Positions 1 through 8,248 of a DNA stretch of 40,988 bases are shown here, piece after piece. This stretch comes from Streptomyces ossamyceticus (GTDB lineage: Bacteria > Actinomycetota > Actinomycetes > Streptomycetales > Streptomycetaceae). The stretch lies in NCBI RefSeq assembly GCF_001418475.1, contig NZ_LIQX01000034.1, positions 1 through 40,988 on the forward strand, in the 5' to 3' direction. A program made the position numbers and the translations under genes. Numbering within the stretch: position 1 is the first letter of the stretch; each line of letters opens with the position of its first letter. The notes beneath the pieces are model-generated. The model worked only from the letters and a program-made list of their open reading frames with translations. It did no database searches and was not told where the DNA came from.

Positions 1-2678
1 GGGGGCACGGCACCGGGACCGTTGTCACCGGCGCCGCCCTGGCGCGGAGCACCGCCGTCACCGAAGCTGCCGCCCGGACGCAGACCCGAGCCGCCGCCGG
101 CGAAGCCGCCCTGGCGACCGGAGTCGTTGAAGTTCTCGAAGTTCCTGGTGTCGGGAGCACCGGTCCCGGCGGCCTGGAGGCCCTGCGGGGCACCTGGGGC
201 CTGACCGCCGCCGAACGCACCGGCACCGGCGCCCGCCGGAGCCGGCCGGCCACCCTGCGGAGGCATCGGCGGACCGCCCTGCGGCCCACGCTGACCACCG
301 GGGTTGCCCGGACCGCTGGGGTTGCCGGGCAGTGCCGCGCGCGGACCCTGACCGGCGCCGACCTGGCCGCGCTGCGGGGCGCCGCCGAGCAGACCGCCAC
401 CGGAGGGGCCACCGCCGAGCTGCGGGCCCGACTGGCCGGCCTGGCGACGCGCGGCGGCGGCACCGGCCGCGGCCTGCGCGGCGGCGGGGCCACCGGTGGA
501 GGGGGCACCCTGGCCGGGCTTGCCGGGGGCCGGCTTCTTGTTGCCCTGCGCGACGTCCACGGGAAGCATGACCAGCGCGGTCGTGCCGCCCGAGTCGGAC
601 GGACGGAGCTGGATGCGTATGCCGTGACGCTGCGACAGACGACCGACCACGAACAGACCCATGCGGCGGGAGACCGACACGTCCACGGTGGGCGGCGAGG
701 CGAGGCGCTCGTTGATCGCCGCGAGGTCCTCGGGGGAGAGGCCGATACCGGTGTCGTGGATCTCGATCAGCACCCGCCCGTCGGGCAGCGCGTGACCGGT
801 GACCTTGACCTTGGTCTGCGGCGAGGAGAAGGAGGTCGCGTTCTCGAGCAGCTCGGCGAGGAGGTGCACGAGGTCGTTGACCACGCGGCCGGCCACTTCG
901 GTGGTCGGCACGGCGGCCAGCTCGATGCGCTCGTACTGCTCCACCTCGGAGGCGGCGGCGCGGAGCACGTCGACCAGCGGGACCGGGCGGGTCCACCGGC
1001 GGCCGGGCTCCTCACCGGCGAGGACGAGGAGGTTCTCACCGTTACGGCGCATGCGGGTGGCGAGGTGGTCGAGCTTGAACAGCGAGGACAGCTGGTCCGG
1101 GTCGGCCTCGCGGGACTCCAGTTCGGAGATGAGCGAGAGCTGACGCTGGATGAGGCCCTGCGAGCGGCGCGAGAGGTTGGTGAACATCGCGTTGACGTTG
1201 CCCCGGAGGAGGGCCTGCTCGGCGGCGAGGCGGACCGCCTCGCGGTGCACGTCGTCGAAGGCCGCGGCCACCTGGCCGATCTCGTCCCGCGAGTGCACAC
1301 CGACGGACTCGACAGAGGTGTCGACGTCCTGCGGGTCCGACTCCGAGAGCTGCTTGACCAGCTCGGGCAGACGGTCCTGGGCGACCTTGGTCGCCGTGTC
1401 CTGCAGCCTGCGCAGCGAGCGGATCATGGAGCGGGCCACGACGAACGCGCCGACCAGGGAGACACCGAGGACGAGCAGGATGAGCGCACCGGAGATGATC
1501 GCCTCTTGCTCGGCGTCCGCACGGAGCGCGCGAGCCGTCTGCTCCATCTCCTCGAGGAGCGAGCCCTCGATCTTCTCCATACGCTCGATCTTGGTCCCGG
1601 AGTCGTCGGTCCAGTCCTTGTACGAGCGCTTGTCCTGGCCGCGCAGACCGCCGGCGCTGGCGAGCACGCGGTCCGCGTAGAGGTCGGAGGCCTCGATGGT
1701 GGGGCTGGCGTCGTCGATCGGCTTGGTGAGCTCCTCGGCGCCGTCGCCGTAGATGTCGGCGAAGGCGGTGCGGTCGGACTCCTCGTTCGCCAGCGCCGAG
1801 CTGGCGTAGAGGCGGTCGTTCTCGGAGAGGGTGCCGAACGTGTCCTTGTTCTCCGGCAGGGCCGCGGCGATGACCGCGCGCTGCACGGACGCGTACTCCT
1901 TGGCCGAGGAGAACGCGGCCAGGGCGCGGGTGCGCTTGATCATGTCCGGGTTGCTGGTGGCCTCCGCCATGTCCTGGGAGAGTTCCAGCAGCTGGATGAT
2001 CAGACGGTGGTAGGCCTCGACCGTCTGCGTGGAGTTCTTCGGGTCGGCGTAGGCCTTGTTGCGGACGCTGTTGAGGTTGTTGAGCTCACGCACGACGCGC
2101 ACGAGGCTGTCGCGGACGCCGGGGAGGTTCTGGGCGGTGCTGGAGCTGTCGGCCTCTTGGGTCGCGTCGGCGAACTGGACGCGGGCCTGGTCCGTCTTCT
2201 GGCGGGCGCCCTTGACCGTGAAGTCGCTGGCGTCGAGACCCCGCGCGAGGGGACCGGCGGAGAGGTCGCGCTCGTTCTGCAACGCGTCGGCGAGCTCGGT
2301 CGCCTGCTTGGTCATGTCGGTCAGCAGCCGCATGTTGTCGAGCTGCTGGATGTCGTCCACGTTGTCGCCGATGCGCAGTGCGCCCAGCGAGGTCGCCGCC
2401 ACCACGGGGAGGGCGAGCAGCGAGACGAGACGAGTGGAGATGCGCCAGTTGCGCAGGGCTACTCGTGATCCGGGACCGGTCACACCGGCCGTGTCGCCCT
2501 TGGGCTTGCCGGGCGCGGGAGGAGCGGACGCGCCGGTGCGCCCGGAGCGCTCACCGCCGTCGCCGATCTCCGCCGGACCCGGGTTCTGGGCGTGCTGGGG
2601 GGAGGAACCGTTACCGGTTCCGTTGTGTGGCTCCGGCTCCGCCGAAGCGCTGCCATCCCTCTTGAAACGTCCCTGCAC
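1..2678 (-). CDS. cvnA1: CvnA-type nitrate-sensor-like histidine kinase (conservon), C-terminus cut by window edge
   Basis: Membrane sensor kinase of the conservon type, in which the kinase is usually encoded first and followed by a roadblock protein, a DUF742 protein and a small GTPase; those would lie left of the window. The GTG start at 2678 gives VQGRFKRDG, with GAGG upstream. A charged cytoplasmic N-terminus precedes a membrane segment around residues 75-95 (RLVSLLALPVVAATSLGAL). A long extracytoplasmic NIT-like helical domain follows, then a second membrane segment (ISGALILLVLGVSLVGAFVV), a HAMP region, and an atypical dimerisation helix (NLSRRSQGLIQRQ) without a classic H-box. The GHKL ATPase shows the N-box ELLENATSF and the G1 box HDTGIGL. 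The C-terminal tail is long and Gly/Pro/Gln-rich, hence disordered, and runs off the edge. The frame stays open upstream of the GTG, but I see no better start. The number 1 is inferred from synteny with S. coelicolor. Confidence 0.88.
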   Translation of the reverse strand, partial: MQGRFKRDGSASAEPEPHNGTGNGSSPQHAQNPGPAEIGDGGERSGRTGASAPPAPGKPKGDTAGVTGPGSRVALRNWRISTRLVSLLALPVVAATSLGALRIGDNVDDIQQLDNMRLLTDMTKQATELADALQNERDLSAGPLARGLDASDFTVKGARQKTDQARVQFADATQEADSSSTAQNLPGVRDSLVRVVRELNNLNSVRNKAYADPKNSTQTVEAYHRLIIQLLELSQDMAEATSNPDMIKRTRALAAFSSAKEYASVQRAVIAAALPENKDTFGTLSENDRLYASSALANEESDRTAFADIYGDGAEELTKPIDDASPTIEASDLYADRVLASAGGLRGQDKRSYKDWTDDSGTKIERMEKIEGSLLEEMEQTARALRADAEQEAIISGALILLVLGVSLVGAFVVARSMIRSLRRLQDTATKVAQDRLPELVKQLSESDPQDVDTSVESVGVHSRDEIGQVAAAFDDVHREAVRLAAEQALLRGNVNAMFTNLSRRSQGLIQRQLSLISELESREADPDQLSSLFKLDHLATRMRRNGENLLVLAGEEPGRRWTRPVPLVDVLRAAASEVEQYERIELAAVPTTEVAGRVVNDLVHLLAELLENATSFSSPQTKVKVTGHALPDGRVLIEIHDTGIGLSPEDLAAINERLASPPTVDVSVSRRMGLFVVGRLSQRHGIRIQLRPSDSGGTTALVMLPVDVAQGNKKPAPGKPGQGAPSTGGPAAAQAAAGAAAARRQAGQSGPQLGGGPSGGGLLGGAPQRGQVGAGQGPRAALPGNPSGPGNPGGQRGPQGGPPMPPQGGRPAPAGAGAGAFGGGQAPGAPQGLQAAGTGAPDTRNFENFNDSGRQGGFAGGGSGLRPGGSFGDGGAPRQGGAGDNGPGAVP

Positions 2679-3281
2679 TAGCTTCGCAACCTCTGGACCA
2701 GGCGCCCCACCGAATGAACGGCGGGACGGTGTCGGCGTCTTGGGGGCGCCCTGAATTACGTCCCCTGTGTGTGGTCGTGAGTGACCGGCGCTGGCTCCCC
2801 CTTCCGCCGCCGCCCGGCGCTGCTTTGCGCCCCTGCGCACCGGCACGATCCTGCGGCGGTCCGAGGAATTCCAGCACAGTGCCGGATCTGCAACAAGGCC
2901 AACGGATAACGGTCTGTTCACAGTGACAGTGCGTGAGGGGTGAGTCACTGGATGTGGAGGCAGATTCGCAGCAAAGCGGGCAAACTCCCGCGATATGGGG
3001 GCGCACGGGGGGTGTCCCAGTCGCCATGATCAGGAGCGGAATGCCTGATTCAGTTAACTGATGTCCGGTTTGTCCGAGTGAAGGGAGGGTCCGGATTGTC
3101 TGATTTGCCCATGAGTAGGTGAGCAAACTCACACGGTGATCATGCCTTCTTCCTGCCCTGGCCCGGGAATCGGATGTTTAGCCTGACGCTTTACAGGGAT
3201 GGCGAATCCGACAACCCGCGCTTGTGGGGCGGCCCTTGCGGTCCGGCCCGGCGCCCGCTCACGACGAGGTCCTGGACAACA
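2679..3281. other. 603-nt gap between the sensor kinase and a small ORF
   Basis: No convincing gene. The DNA is less GC-rich than its surroundings and holds the promoter region of the leftward kinase gene. An inverted repeat at 2921-2950 and a short palindrome at about 3118-3131 (GTGAG, 4 nt, CTCAC) are the only structured elements seen. A 173-codon open frame on the minus strand overlaps the kinase start in another frame and looks like a GC-driven shadow. Confidence 0.5.
2921..2950. promoter_or_regulatory. Inverted repeat upstream of the sensor kinase gene
   Basis: CAGTGAC at 2921-2927 and its exact reverse complement GTCACTG at 2944-2950 are separated by 16 nt. The element lies about 245 nt upstream of the kinase start. 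It could be a regulator-binding site; no binding protein can be named. Confidence 0.3.
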
Positions 3282-3461
3282 GTGAAGACGACGATGATGT
3301 TCCGCACGATAGCCAACCCCCGGCGCACCACGCTGGCCCACCTCGCCGACGCCGAGGACCTGCGCACGCCGGAGCAGGAGCACTCCGTCGACCTCCCCTC
3401 CCAGACCGCGAACCCCCGTCGTACGGTCCTGATGAACGTACCCGCCCAGTCCGCTGAGTAG
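3282..3461 (+). CDS. Small ORF, 59 aa, with twin NPRRT motifs; function unknown
   Basis: An open frame from GTG at 3282 (or the ATGs at 3294 and 3297) to the TAG at 3459-3461. GAGG at 3266-3269 is a possible ribosome-binding site, 12 nt from the GTG. The peptide contains the same motif twice: IANPRRTTLAHL near the N-terminus and TANPRRTVLMNV near the C-terminus, joined by an acidic stretch with EQEHSVDLPSQ. There is no signal peptide, membrane segment or Cys. A strong stem-loop at 3558-3591 follows. I do not recognise the family. The repeated motif and the terminator suggest a real gene, but a GC-rich spurious frame cannot be excluded. The small size and duplicated motif would also fit a peptide precursor or a regulator-interacting peptide, which is speculation. 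Confidence 0.5.
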   Translation: MKTTMMFRTIANPRRTTLAHLADAEDLRTPEQEHSVDLPSQTANPRRTVLMNVPAQSAE

Positions 3462-3557
3462 TTGCAGGCTCAAGTACGCACGGAATCCGCCCTGTGCTCA
3501 AGGCGGATCCCGTGAACCCCGTGAAAGCGGAGGACCGCTCCGTCAGGTACGCGGACC

Positions 3558-3591
3558 AAGGGCGCCCGGCACCACGACCAGGGCGCCCTTT
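3558..3591 (+). terminator. Stem-loop terminator
   Basis: AAGGGCGCCC at 3558-3567 pairs with GGGCGCCCTT at 3581-3590 around a 13-nt loop, with T residues at 3589-3591. It separates the small ORF from the FAH-family gene. Confidence 0.65.
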
Positions 3592-3702
3592 CCCATGGGT
3601 GCGGCCGACCGCGCCCCCTTAATGCGCGAGGCGGGCCCCCCTTGCCGCGTTAGCCTGGAGCGTCAGACTCCAGCCAGCTCAGGTAAGGGGCACGAGGATC
3701 CC

Positions 3703-4497
3703 GTGCGCATCGCCAGGTTCTCCATCGACGGGAACGTAGCCTTCGGAGCGGTCGAGGGCGACAAGCCGGACGAGCTCGTCCTGGACATCATCAAGGGCAT
3801 CCCGTTCGCGGACTTCGAGCTCTCCGGCACGAAGGTCCCGGTGGCCTCCCGTGACGCGAGGACACGGGTCAGGCTGCTGCCGCCGGTGCTCCCCAACAAG
3901 GTCGTGGCCTTCGGCCGCAACTACGCCGAACACGCCCGGGAACTCGGCAACGAGGTCCCCGACGCCCCGTTCGCCTTCTTCAAGCCGGCCACCTCGGTGA
4001 TCGGCCCCGGCGACGAGATCCAGTACCCGTCCTTCTCGCAGGAACTCCACCACGAGGCCGAGCTCGCCGTGGTCATCGGCCGGATGTGCCGCGAGGTCCC
4101 GCGCGAACGCGTCAAGGACGTGATCTTCGGCTACACCTGCGCCAACGACATCACCGCCCGTGACGTCCAGCGGCGCGAGAAGCAGTGGGCCCGGGCCAAG
4201 GGCTTCGACACGTCCTGCCCGCTCGGCCCCTGGGTCGAGACCGAACTGGACCCCTCGGACCTGACCATCCAGCTCACGGTCAACGGCGGTCAGCGCCAGC
4301 TCGGCCGCACGAGCGAGATGATCCACTCCATCGAGGACCTGATCGTCAACATCACCGAGGCCATGACGCTGCTCCCGGGCGACGTCATCCTCACGGGCAC
4401 CCCGGCAGGGGTCGGCCCCCTCAACGTCGGCGACGAGGTCGCCGTCACCATCGAAGGCATCGGCACTCTCACCAACAAGGTGATCAAGCGTGGCTAA
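3703..4497 (+). CDS. Fumarylacetoacetate hydrolase family protein
   Basis: 264-residue protein of the FAH fold, a group of Mg/Mn-dependent C-C hydrolases, decarboxylases and isomerases acting on oxo-acids; the substrate cannot be read from sequence. The short N-terminal domain contains [15 protein letters not shown]. The metal-binding face follows, with [15 protein letters not shown], then [12 protein letters not shown] supplying the conserved Glu residues, and [11 protein letters not shown]. The C-terminus has the family signature [15 protein letters not shown]. The GTG at 3703 is chosen because GAGG (3694-3697) lies 5 nt upstream and the first residues (RIARFSIDG) match the usual start; an in-frame ATG at 3595 would add 36 low-complexity residues. 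The TAA at 4495-4497 overlaps the gltX start by 8 nt, implying translational coupling with gltX. Confidence 0.9.
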   Translation: MRIARFSIDGNVAFGAVEGDKPDELVLDIIKGIPFADFELSGTKVPVASRDARTRVRLLPPVLPNKVVAFGRNYAEHARELGNEVPDAPFAFFKPATSVIGPGDEIQYPSFSQELHHEAELAVVIGRMCREVPRERVKDVIFGYTCANDITARDVQRREKQWARAKGFDTSCPLGPWVETELDPSDLTIQLTVNGGQRQLGRTSEMIHSIEDLIVNITEAMTLLPGDVILTGTPAGVGPLNVGDEVAVTIEGIGTLTNKVIKRG

Positions 4498-5965
4498 CGG
4501 CTCCGTCCGCGTACGTTTCTGTCCGTCCCCGACCGGCAACCCCCATGTGGGACTGGTCCGCACGGCCCTCTTCAACTGGGCGTTCGCCCGCCACACCGGC
4601 GGCACGTTCGTCTTCCGCATCGAGGACACCGACGCGGCCCGCGACTCCGAGGAGTCCTACGAGCAGCTCCTGGACTCGCTGCGCTGGCTGGGCTTCACCT
4701 GGGACGAGGGCCCCGAGGTCGGCGGCCCGCACGCGCCGTACCGCCAGTCGCAGCGCATGGAGACGTACACGGAGATCGCCCGGAAGCTCCAGGACGCCGG
4801 CCACGCGTACTCCTGCTACTGCACCGCCTCCGAGCTGGAGGAGCGCCGTGACGCCGCCCGCGCCGCGGGCCGCCCCTCCGGCTACGACGGCAAGTGCCGC
4901 GAGGTCACGCCGGAGCAGAAGGCCCAGTACGAGGCCGAGGGCCGTGAGCCGATCGTCCGCTTCCGGATGCCCGACGAGACGATCACCTTCACCGACCTGG
5001 TCCGCGGCGAGCTGACCTTCACCCCGGAGAACGTCCCGGACTACGGCATCGTCCGCGCGAACGGCGCCCCGCTGTACACGCTGGTCAACCCGGTCGACGA
5101 CGCCCTGATGGAGATCACCCACGTCCTGCGGGGCGAGGACCTGCTCTCCTCGACGCCGCGTCAGATCGCGCTCTACAAGGCGCTGATCGACCTGGGCGTC
5201 GCCAAGGAGATCCCGTCCTTCGGCCACCTGCCGTACGTGATGGGCGAGGGCAACAAGAAGCTCTCCAAGCGCGACCCGCAGTCCAGCCTGAACCTCTACC
5301 GGGAGCGCGGCTTCCTCCCCGAGGGCCTGCTGAACTACCTCTCCCTCCTCGGCTGGTCGCTCTCCGCGGACAAGGACATCTTCACGATCGAGGAGATGGT
5401 CGCCGCCTTCGACGTCGCCGACGTGAACCCCAACCCGGCCCGCTTCGACCTGAAGAAGGCCGAGGCGATCAACGCGGACCACATCCGCATGCTGAGCGTG
5501 ACGGACTTCACCGAGCGCTGCGCCCCCTGGCTGAAGGCCCCCTTCGCCCCCTGGGCCCCGGAGGACTTCGACGAGGCCAAGTGGCAGGCCGTCGCCCCGC
5601 ACGCGCAGACCCGGCTGAAGGTCCTCTCGGAGATCACCGACAACGTCGACTTCCTGTTCCTGCCGGAGCCGGTCGAGGACGAGGCGTCCTGGTCGAAGGC
5701 GATGAAGGAGGGCTCCGACGCCCTGCTGCGCACCGCGAAGGAGAAGCTGGAGTCCGCCGAATGGACCTCGGCCGAGTCCCTCAAGGAGGCCGTCCTGGCT
5801 GCCGGCGAGGCCCACGGCCTCAAGCTCGGCAAGGCGCAGGCTCCCGTCCGCGTGGCCGTCACCGGCCGCACGGTCGGCCTGCCCCTCTTCGAGTCCCTGG
5901 AGATCCTGGGCAAGGAGAAGACCCTGGCCCGCATCGACGCGGCCCTGGCCAAGCTGGCCGCGTAA
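4490..5965 (+). CDS. gltX: Glutamyl-tRNA synthetase (class I)
   Basis: 491 residues, the normal length for bacterial GluRS, which ligates glutamate to tRNA-Glu. Actinobacteria lack GlnRS, so this enzyme is expected to be non-discriminating and also to charge tRNA-Gln with Glu for GatCAB amidation (family knowledge). The Rossmann domain carries the HIGH-type motif in [18 protein letters not shown] (residues 8-25) and FRIEDTD. The KMSKS-type loop appears as [10 protein letters not shown] near residue 255. The C-terminal helical anticodon-binding domain follows. The GTG start at 4490 overlaps the preceding gene. A strong stem-loop at 5977-6012 ends the transcript. The tRNA-Gln/Glu array lies less than 1 kb downstream. 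Confidence 0.97.
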   Translation: MANGSVRVRFCPSPTGNPHVGLVRTALFNWAFARHTGGTFVFRIEDTDAARDSEESYEQLLDSLRWLGFTWDEGPEVGGPHAPYRQSQRMETYTEIARKLQDAGHAYSCYCTASELEERRDAARAAGRPSGYDGKCREVTPEQKAQYEAEGREPIVRFRMPDETITFTDLVRGELTFTPENVPDYGIVRANGAPLYTLVNPVDDALMEITHVLRGEDLLSSTPRQIALYKALIDLGVAKEIPSFGHLPYVMGEGNKKLSKRDPQSSLNLYRERGFLPEGLLNYLSLLGWSLSADKDIFTIEEMVAAFDVADVNPNPARFDLKKAEAINADHIRMLSVTDFTERCAPWLKAPFAPWAPEDFDEAKWQAVAPHAQTRLKVLSEITDNVDFLFLPEPVEDEASWSKAMKEGSDALLRTAKEKLESAEWTSAESLKEAVLAAGEAHGLKLGKAQAPVRVAVTGRTVGLPLFESLEILGKEKTLARIDAALAKLAA

Positions 5966-5976
5966 CGCCCGTGCGC

Positions 5977-6012
5977 AAGGGGCGGCACCCGGAGTTCCGG
6001 GTGCCGCCCCTT
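5977..6012 (+). terminator. Strong bidirectional-looking terminator after gltX
   Basis: A near-perfect stem of about 17 bp, with arms 5977-5993 and 5996-6012, starts AAGGGGCGGCAC and ends GTGCCGCCCCTT. The tract TTCGTC follows. Confidence 0.8.
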
Positions 6013-6058
6013 CGTCATCCGCCGGACAGGACGGCCGGCCTCGGGCTACCGTCGGACC

Positions 6059-6787
6059 ATGAACATCAAGGCCGTGGTCTGGGACGTCGACGACACCCTC
6101 TTCGACTACACCACGGCCGACCGCACCGGGATGCGGGCGCATCTGACGGCGGAGGGGCTGCGCCGCTACGGCTCCGTCGAGGAGGCCCTCGACCGCTGGC
6201 GCGAACTCACGAGCCTGCACTGGCGGCGGTACGCGGCCGGTGAGGGCGACTGGGAGGCCACCCGGCGCGACCGGGTGCGCGACTTCCACGGCCGACCGCT
6301 GACCGACGCCGAGGCCGACGCCTGGTTCGAGCGCTACATCGTCCACTACGAGCGGGCCTGGGCGCTCTTCCCGGACGTCCTGCCCGTCCTGGACGCCCTC
6401 GCCGCGACCCACCGGCACGCGGTGCTCTCCAATTCCAGTCTCCCCGTGCAGGAGCGCAAGCTGCGCGCCCTCGGGGTGTGGGACCGCTTCGAGACGGTCC
6501 TGTGCGCCGAACAGCTGGGCGTCCACAAGCCGGCCGCCGAGGCCTTCCACGCCGCGTGCGAGTCCCTGGACCTGCCGCCGGGCGAGGTCGCGTACGTCGG
6601 CGACCACCCGGAGATCGACGGACAGGGTGCCGCCGAGGCGGGCCTGCTGTCGGTCTGGATCGATCGCGGCGGCCTCTACGCGACCGTCGACCCGCCGGTC
6701 GGACCGCACCGCATCGCCACCCTCGCCGAACTCCCCGCGATCCTCGGCTCGGATACTCGTTTTGGAGCGCCGTCCACCTTCGGGTAA
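6059..6787 (+). CDS. HAD-superfamily hydrolase
   Basis: 242 residues. Motif I at the N-terminus is VWDVDDTLFDY (nucleophile Asp in DxD). Motif II is the Ser/Thr region AVLSNSSLPVQ, the motif III Lys is in LGVHKPAAEAF, and motif IV is YVGDHPEIDGQGA. The cap between motifs I and II is helical, as in the subfamily I phosphatases. The substrate is unknown; sugar phosphates and small phosphoesters are typical for the family. The ATG at 6059 is used because the protein begins immediately with motif I. A promoter for the tRNA array overlaps the last codons of this gene. Confidence 0.88.
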   Translation: MNIKAVVWDVDDTLFDYTTADRTGMRAHLTAEGLRRYGSVEEALDRWRELTSLHWRRYAAGEGDWEATRRDRVRDFHGRPLTDAEADAWFERYIVHYERAWALFPDVLPVLDALAATHRHAVLSNSSLPVQERKLRALGVWDRFETVLCAEQLGVHKPAAEAFHAACESLDLPPGEVAYVGDHPEIDGQGAAEAGLLSVWIDRGGLYATVDPPVGPHRIATLAELPAILGSDTRFGAPSTFG

Positions 6788-6790
6788 TGT
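6762..6790 (+). promoter_or_regulatory. Predicted promoter of the tRNA array
   Basis: TTGGAG (6762-6767), a 17-nt spacer and TAATGT (6785-6790) match a housekeeping-sigma promoter. It overlaps the 3' end of the HAD gene and lies about 90 nt before the first tRNA. Confidence 0.55.
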
Positions 6791-6877
6791 TCTTTCTGCG
6801 CCGCCGGGGAGCGGGCCGAAAGGCCGGAACCGGAAGCGCAAACTAGAACAAGATCCCCTCAGGGGCTTGCGTTCCAG

Positions 6878-6949
6878 TGGCCTATGGTGTAATTGGCAGC
6901 ACGACTGATTCTGGTTCAGTTAGTCTTGGTTCGAGTCCAGGTAGGCCAG
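6878..6949 (+). tRNA. tRNA-Gln (CTG), copy 1
   Basis: 72-nt cloverleaf. The acceptor arm TGGCCTA pairs with TAGGCCA, with discriminator G. The anticodon stem ACTGA/TCAGT encloses the loop TTCTGGT (anticodon CUG, reads CAG). The T-arm contains GGTTCGAGTCC. CCA is not encoded. It differs from copy 2 by the compensated pair 4:69 (C:G here). Confidence 0.95.
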
Positions 6950-6988
6950 CTCGCAGAGCTTATCTGCGCCAGCGGATCTCATCCGCAA

Positions 6989-7061
6989 GCCCCCGTTGTG
7001 TAGCGGCCTAGCACGCTGCCCTCTCAAGGCAGTAGCGCCGGTTCGAATCCGGTCGGGGGTA
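6989..7061 (+). tRNA. tRNA-Glu (CTC), copy 1
   Basis: 73-nt cloverleaf. The acceptor arm GCCCCCG pairs with CGGGGGT (G1 pairs with U72), discriminator A. The anticodon stem CTGCC/GGCAG encloses CTCTCAA (anticodon CUC, reads GAG). The T-loop is GGTTCGAATCC. CCA is not encoded. The anticodon-stem pair T:A is C:G in the other two copies. Confidence 0.95.
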
Positions 7062-7123
7062 CAGATCCTTCCCGCGAGGAGAGTTCGGGTCGCACCCTCT
7101 CACCTCGATGCAGGATCGCTAGG

Positions 7124-7196
7124 GCCCCCGTTGTGTAGCGGCCTAGCACGCCGCCCTCTCAAGGCGGTAGCGCCGGTTCGAATCCGGTCGGGGGTA
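7124..7196 (+). tRNA. tRNA-Glu (CTC), copy 2
   Basis: Same 73-nt structure as copy 1, but with anticodon stem CCGCC/GGCGG around CTCTCAA. It appears identical to copy 3 and is separated from copy 1 by a 62-nt spacer. Confidence 0.95.
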
Positions 7197-7216
7197 CTGA
7201 CTGGTCTAAACCACAT

Positions 7217-7288
7217 TGGTCTATGGTGTAATTGGCAGCACGACTGATTCTGGTTCAGTTAGTCTTGGTTCGAGTCCAGGTAGACCAG
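7217..7288 (+). tRNA. tRNA-Gln (CTG), copy 2
   Basis: Same 72-nt tRNA as copy 1 except acceptor arm TGGTCTA/TAGACCA, a compensated T:A pair in place of C:G. Anticodon CUG. CCA is not encoded. Confidence 0.95.
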
Positions 7289-7332
7289 CTTGGACCTGCG
7301 GCGATGCAGTACTGAACGCCCGCAGGCTCCAC

Positions 7333-7405
7333 GCCCCCGTTGTGTAGCGGCCTAGCACGCCGCCCTCTCAAGGCGGTAGCGCCGGTTCGAATCCGGTCGG
7401 GGGTA
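7333..7405 (+). tRNA. tRNA-Glu (CTC), copy 3
   Basis: 73-nt tRNA-Glu like copy 2 (anticodon stem CCGCC/GGCGG). It is the last gene of the array and is followed 7 nt later by a stem-loop terminator. Confidence 0.95.
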
Positions 7406-7412
7406 CCTCACA

Positions 7413-7442
7413 GAAGGCCCTTCGCTTCGGCGGAGGGCCTTC
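7413..7442 (+). terminator. Terminator of the tRNA array
   Basis: GAAGGCCCT (7413-7421) pairs with AGGGCCTTC (7434-7442) around a 12-nt GC-rich loop. Confidence 0.7.
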
Positions 7443-7522
7443 GTCGTGCGCACGTCCGGAGCGGTGAAGCCACCGGAGCGGTGAAACAAGGGGGCGTGCC
7501 CCTTCGCCCGCCGGTGGCCCAC

Positions 7523-8167
7523 TCACTCGAGGCCGTACCGCCGGGCCGACTCCTCCTCCTGGGCCAGCCGGTGCAGTGCCCGCAGCACCGGCTCGAACAG
7601 CACCGCCGAGGACACCGCCGACTCGACCATCTCCGTGTCGGACTCGTACGTCTCCATGCGGTCCAGGTCCCGTGCCGCCGCCTGACGCATCAACTCGGCG
7701 TACGGGGCCATGGTTTCGGCGTCGCACGGATACCCCAGCCGGATCTGCGTGGCCACCAGGGCCACCAGGGAACGGTGCACGGGGGACAGGGCCCCGATCT
7801 CCCGCGCCGCGTCCCAGCCCAGCGTCCGCAGCAACCGGTCCACCTCCGCCGTCGCGGCGGCCGTGGCCGGGTCCTCCTCGTCCGGGTCGGGGGCCTGGGG
7901 GAGTGCCCACAGCGCCGCGCCGAGGCGGATGGTGCGGCCCAGCGACTCGTCGTCGACGTGCTTGAGCACCTCCCTGGCGCTCGCCACCGGCACCCGCCCC
8001 ACCTGGATCAACGCCCGCACCAGCCGCAGCCGGCGCAGATGCGTCTCGTCGTACTCGGCCGTCGTCGCGTTCAGCTGGCGGCCCGGCGCCAACAGCCCCT
8101 CGCGCAGGTAGTACTTGATCGTCGCGGTGGACACCCCGCTGCGTGCGCTCAACTCCGCCAACCGCAT
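7523..8167 (-). CDS. MerR-family transcriptional regulator
   Basis: 214 residues. The N-terminal winged helix begins MRLAELSARSGVSTATIKYY and continues LREGLLAPGRQ, the typical MerR HTH and wing, followed by HLRRLRLVRALIQVG in the dimerisation region. The C-terminal 130 residues form a helical effector domain without the Cys set of metal-sensing MerR proteins, so the ligand is unknown. The ATG at 8167 is preceded on the minus strand by a strong AGGAGG-type ribosome-binding site. The gene is divergent from the DUF4188 gene with an 81-nt gap that contains an inverted repeat, so it probably controls that gene and itself. Confidence 0.9.
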   Translation of the reverse strand: MRLAELSARSGVSTATIKYYLREGLLAPGRQLNATTAEYDETHLRRLRLVRALIQVGRVPVASAREVLKHVDDESLGRTIRLGAALWALPQAPDPDEEDPATAAATAEVDRLLRTLGWDAAREIGALSPVHRSLVALVATQIRLGYPCDAETMAPYAELMRQAAARDLDRMETYESDTEMVESAVSSAVLFEPVLRALHRLAQEEESARRYGLE

Positions 8168-8195
8168 CTCTCTTGCGCCCCTCCTTGGGAAGTGT

Positions 8196-8225
8196 CACTA
8201 TCCAAGCATGAGTGGTCGGATAGTG
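8196..8225. promoter_or_regulatory. Candidate MerR operator in the divergent promoter
   Basis: CACTATCC (8196-8203) and GGATAGTG (8218-8225) form a perfect 8-bp inverted repeat with a 14-nt spacer. It sits between the divergent MerR and DUF4188 genes, where a MerR-type regulator normally binds a stretched promoter spacer. Confidence 0.5.
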
Positions 8226-8248
8226 CTGCTCACCAACAAGGGGGAGTC

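Noticed and set aside
624-2468. 614-codon open frame antisense to the sensor kinase
   Set aside because: High GC gives long open frames opposite real genes; it shows no family motif, and the opposite strand encodes clear kinase domains.
4484-6841. 785-codon open frame antisense to gltX and the HAD gene
   Set aside because: Covers two recognised genes and an intergenic terminator, and has no domain signature.
6878-7405. Regularly spaced near-identical repeats resembling a CRISPR array
   Set aside because: The repeats are complete tRNA-Gln and tRNA-Glu genes with correct arms and anticodons; spacing is irregular and no cas gene is near.
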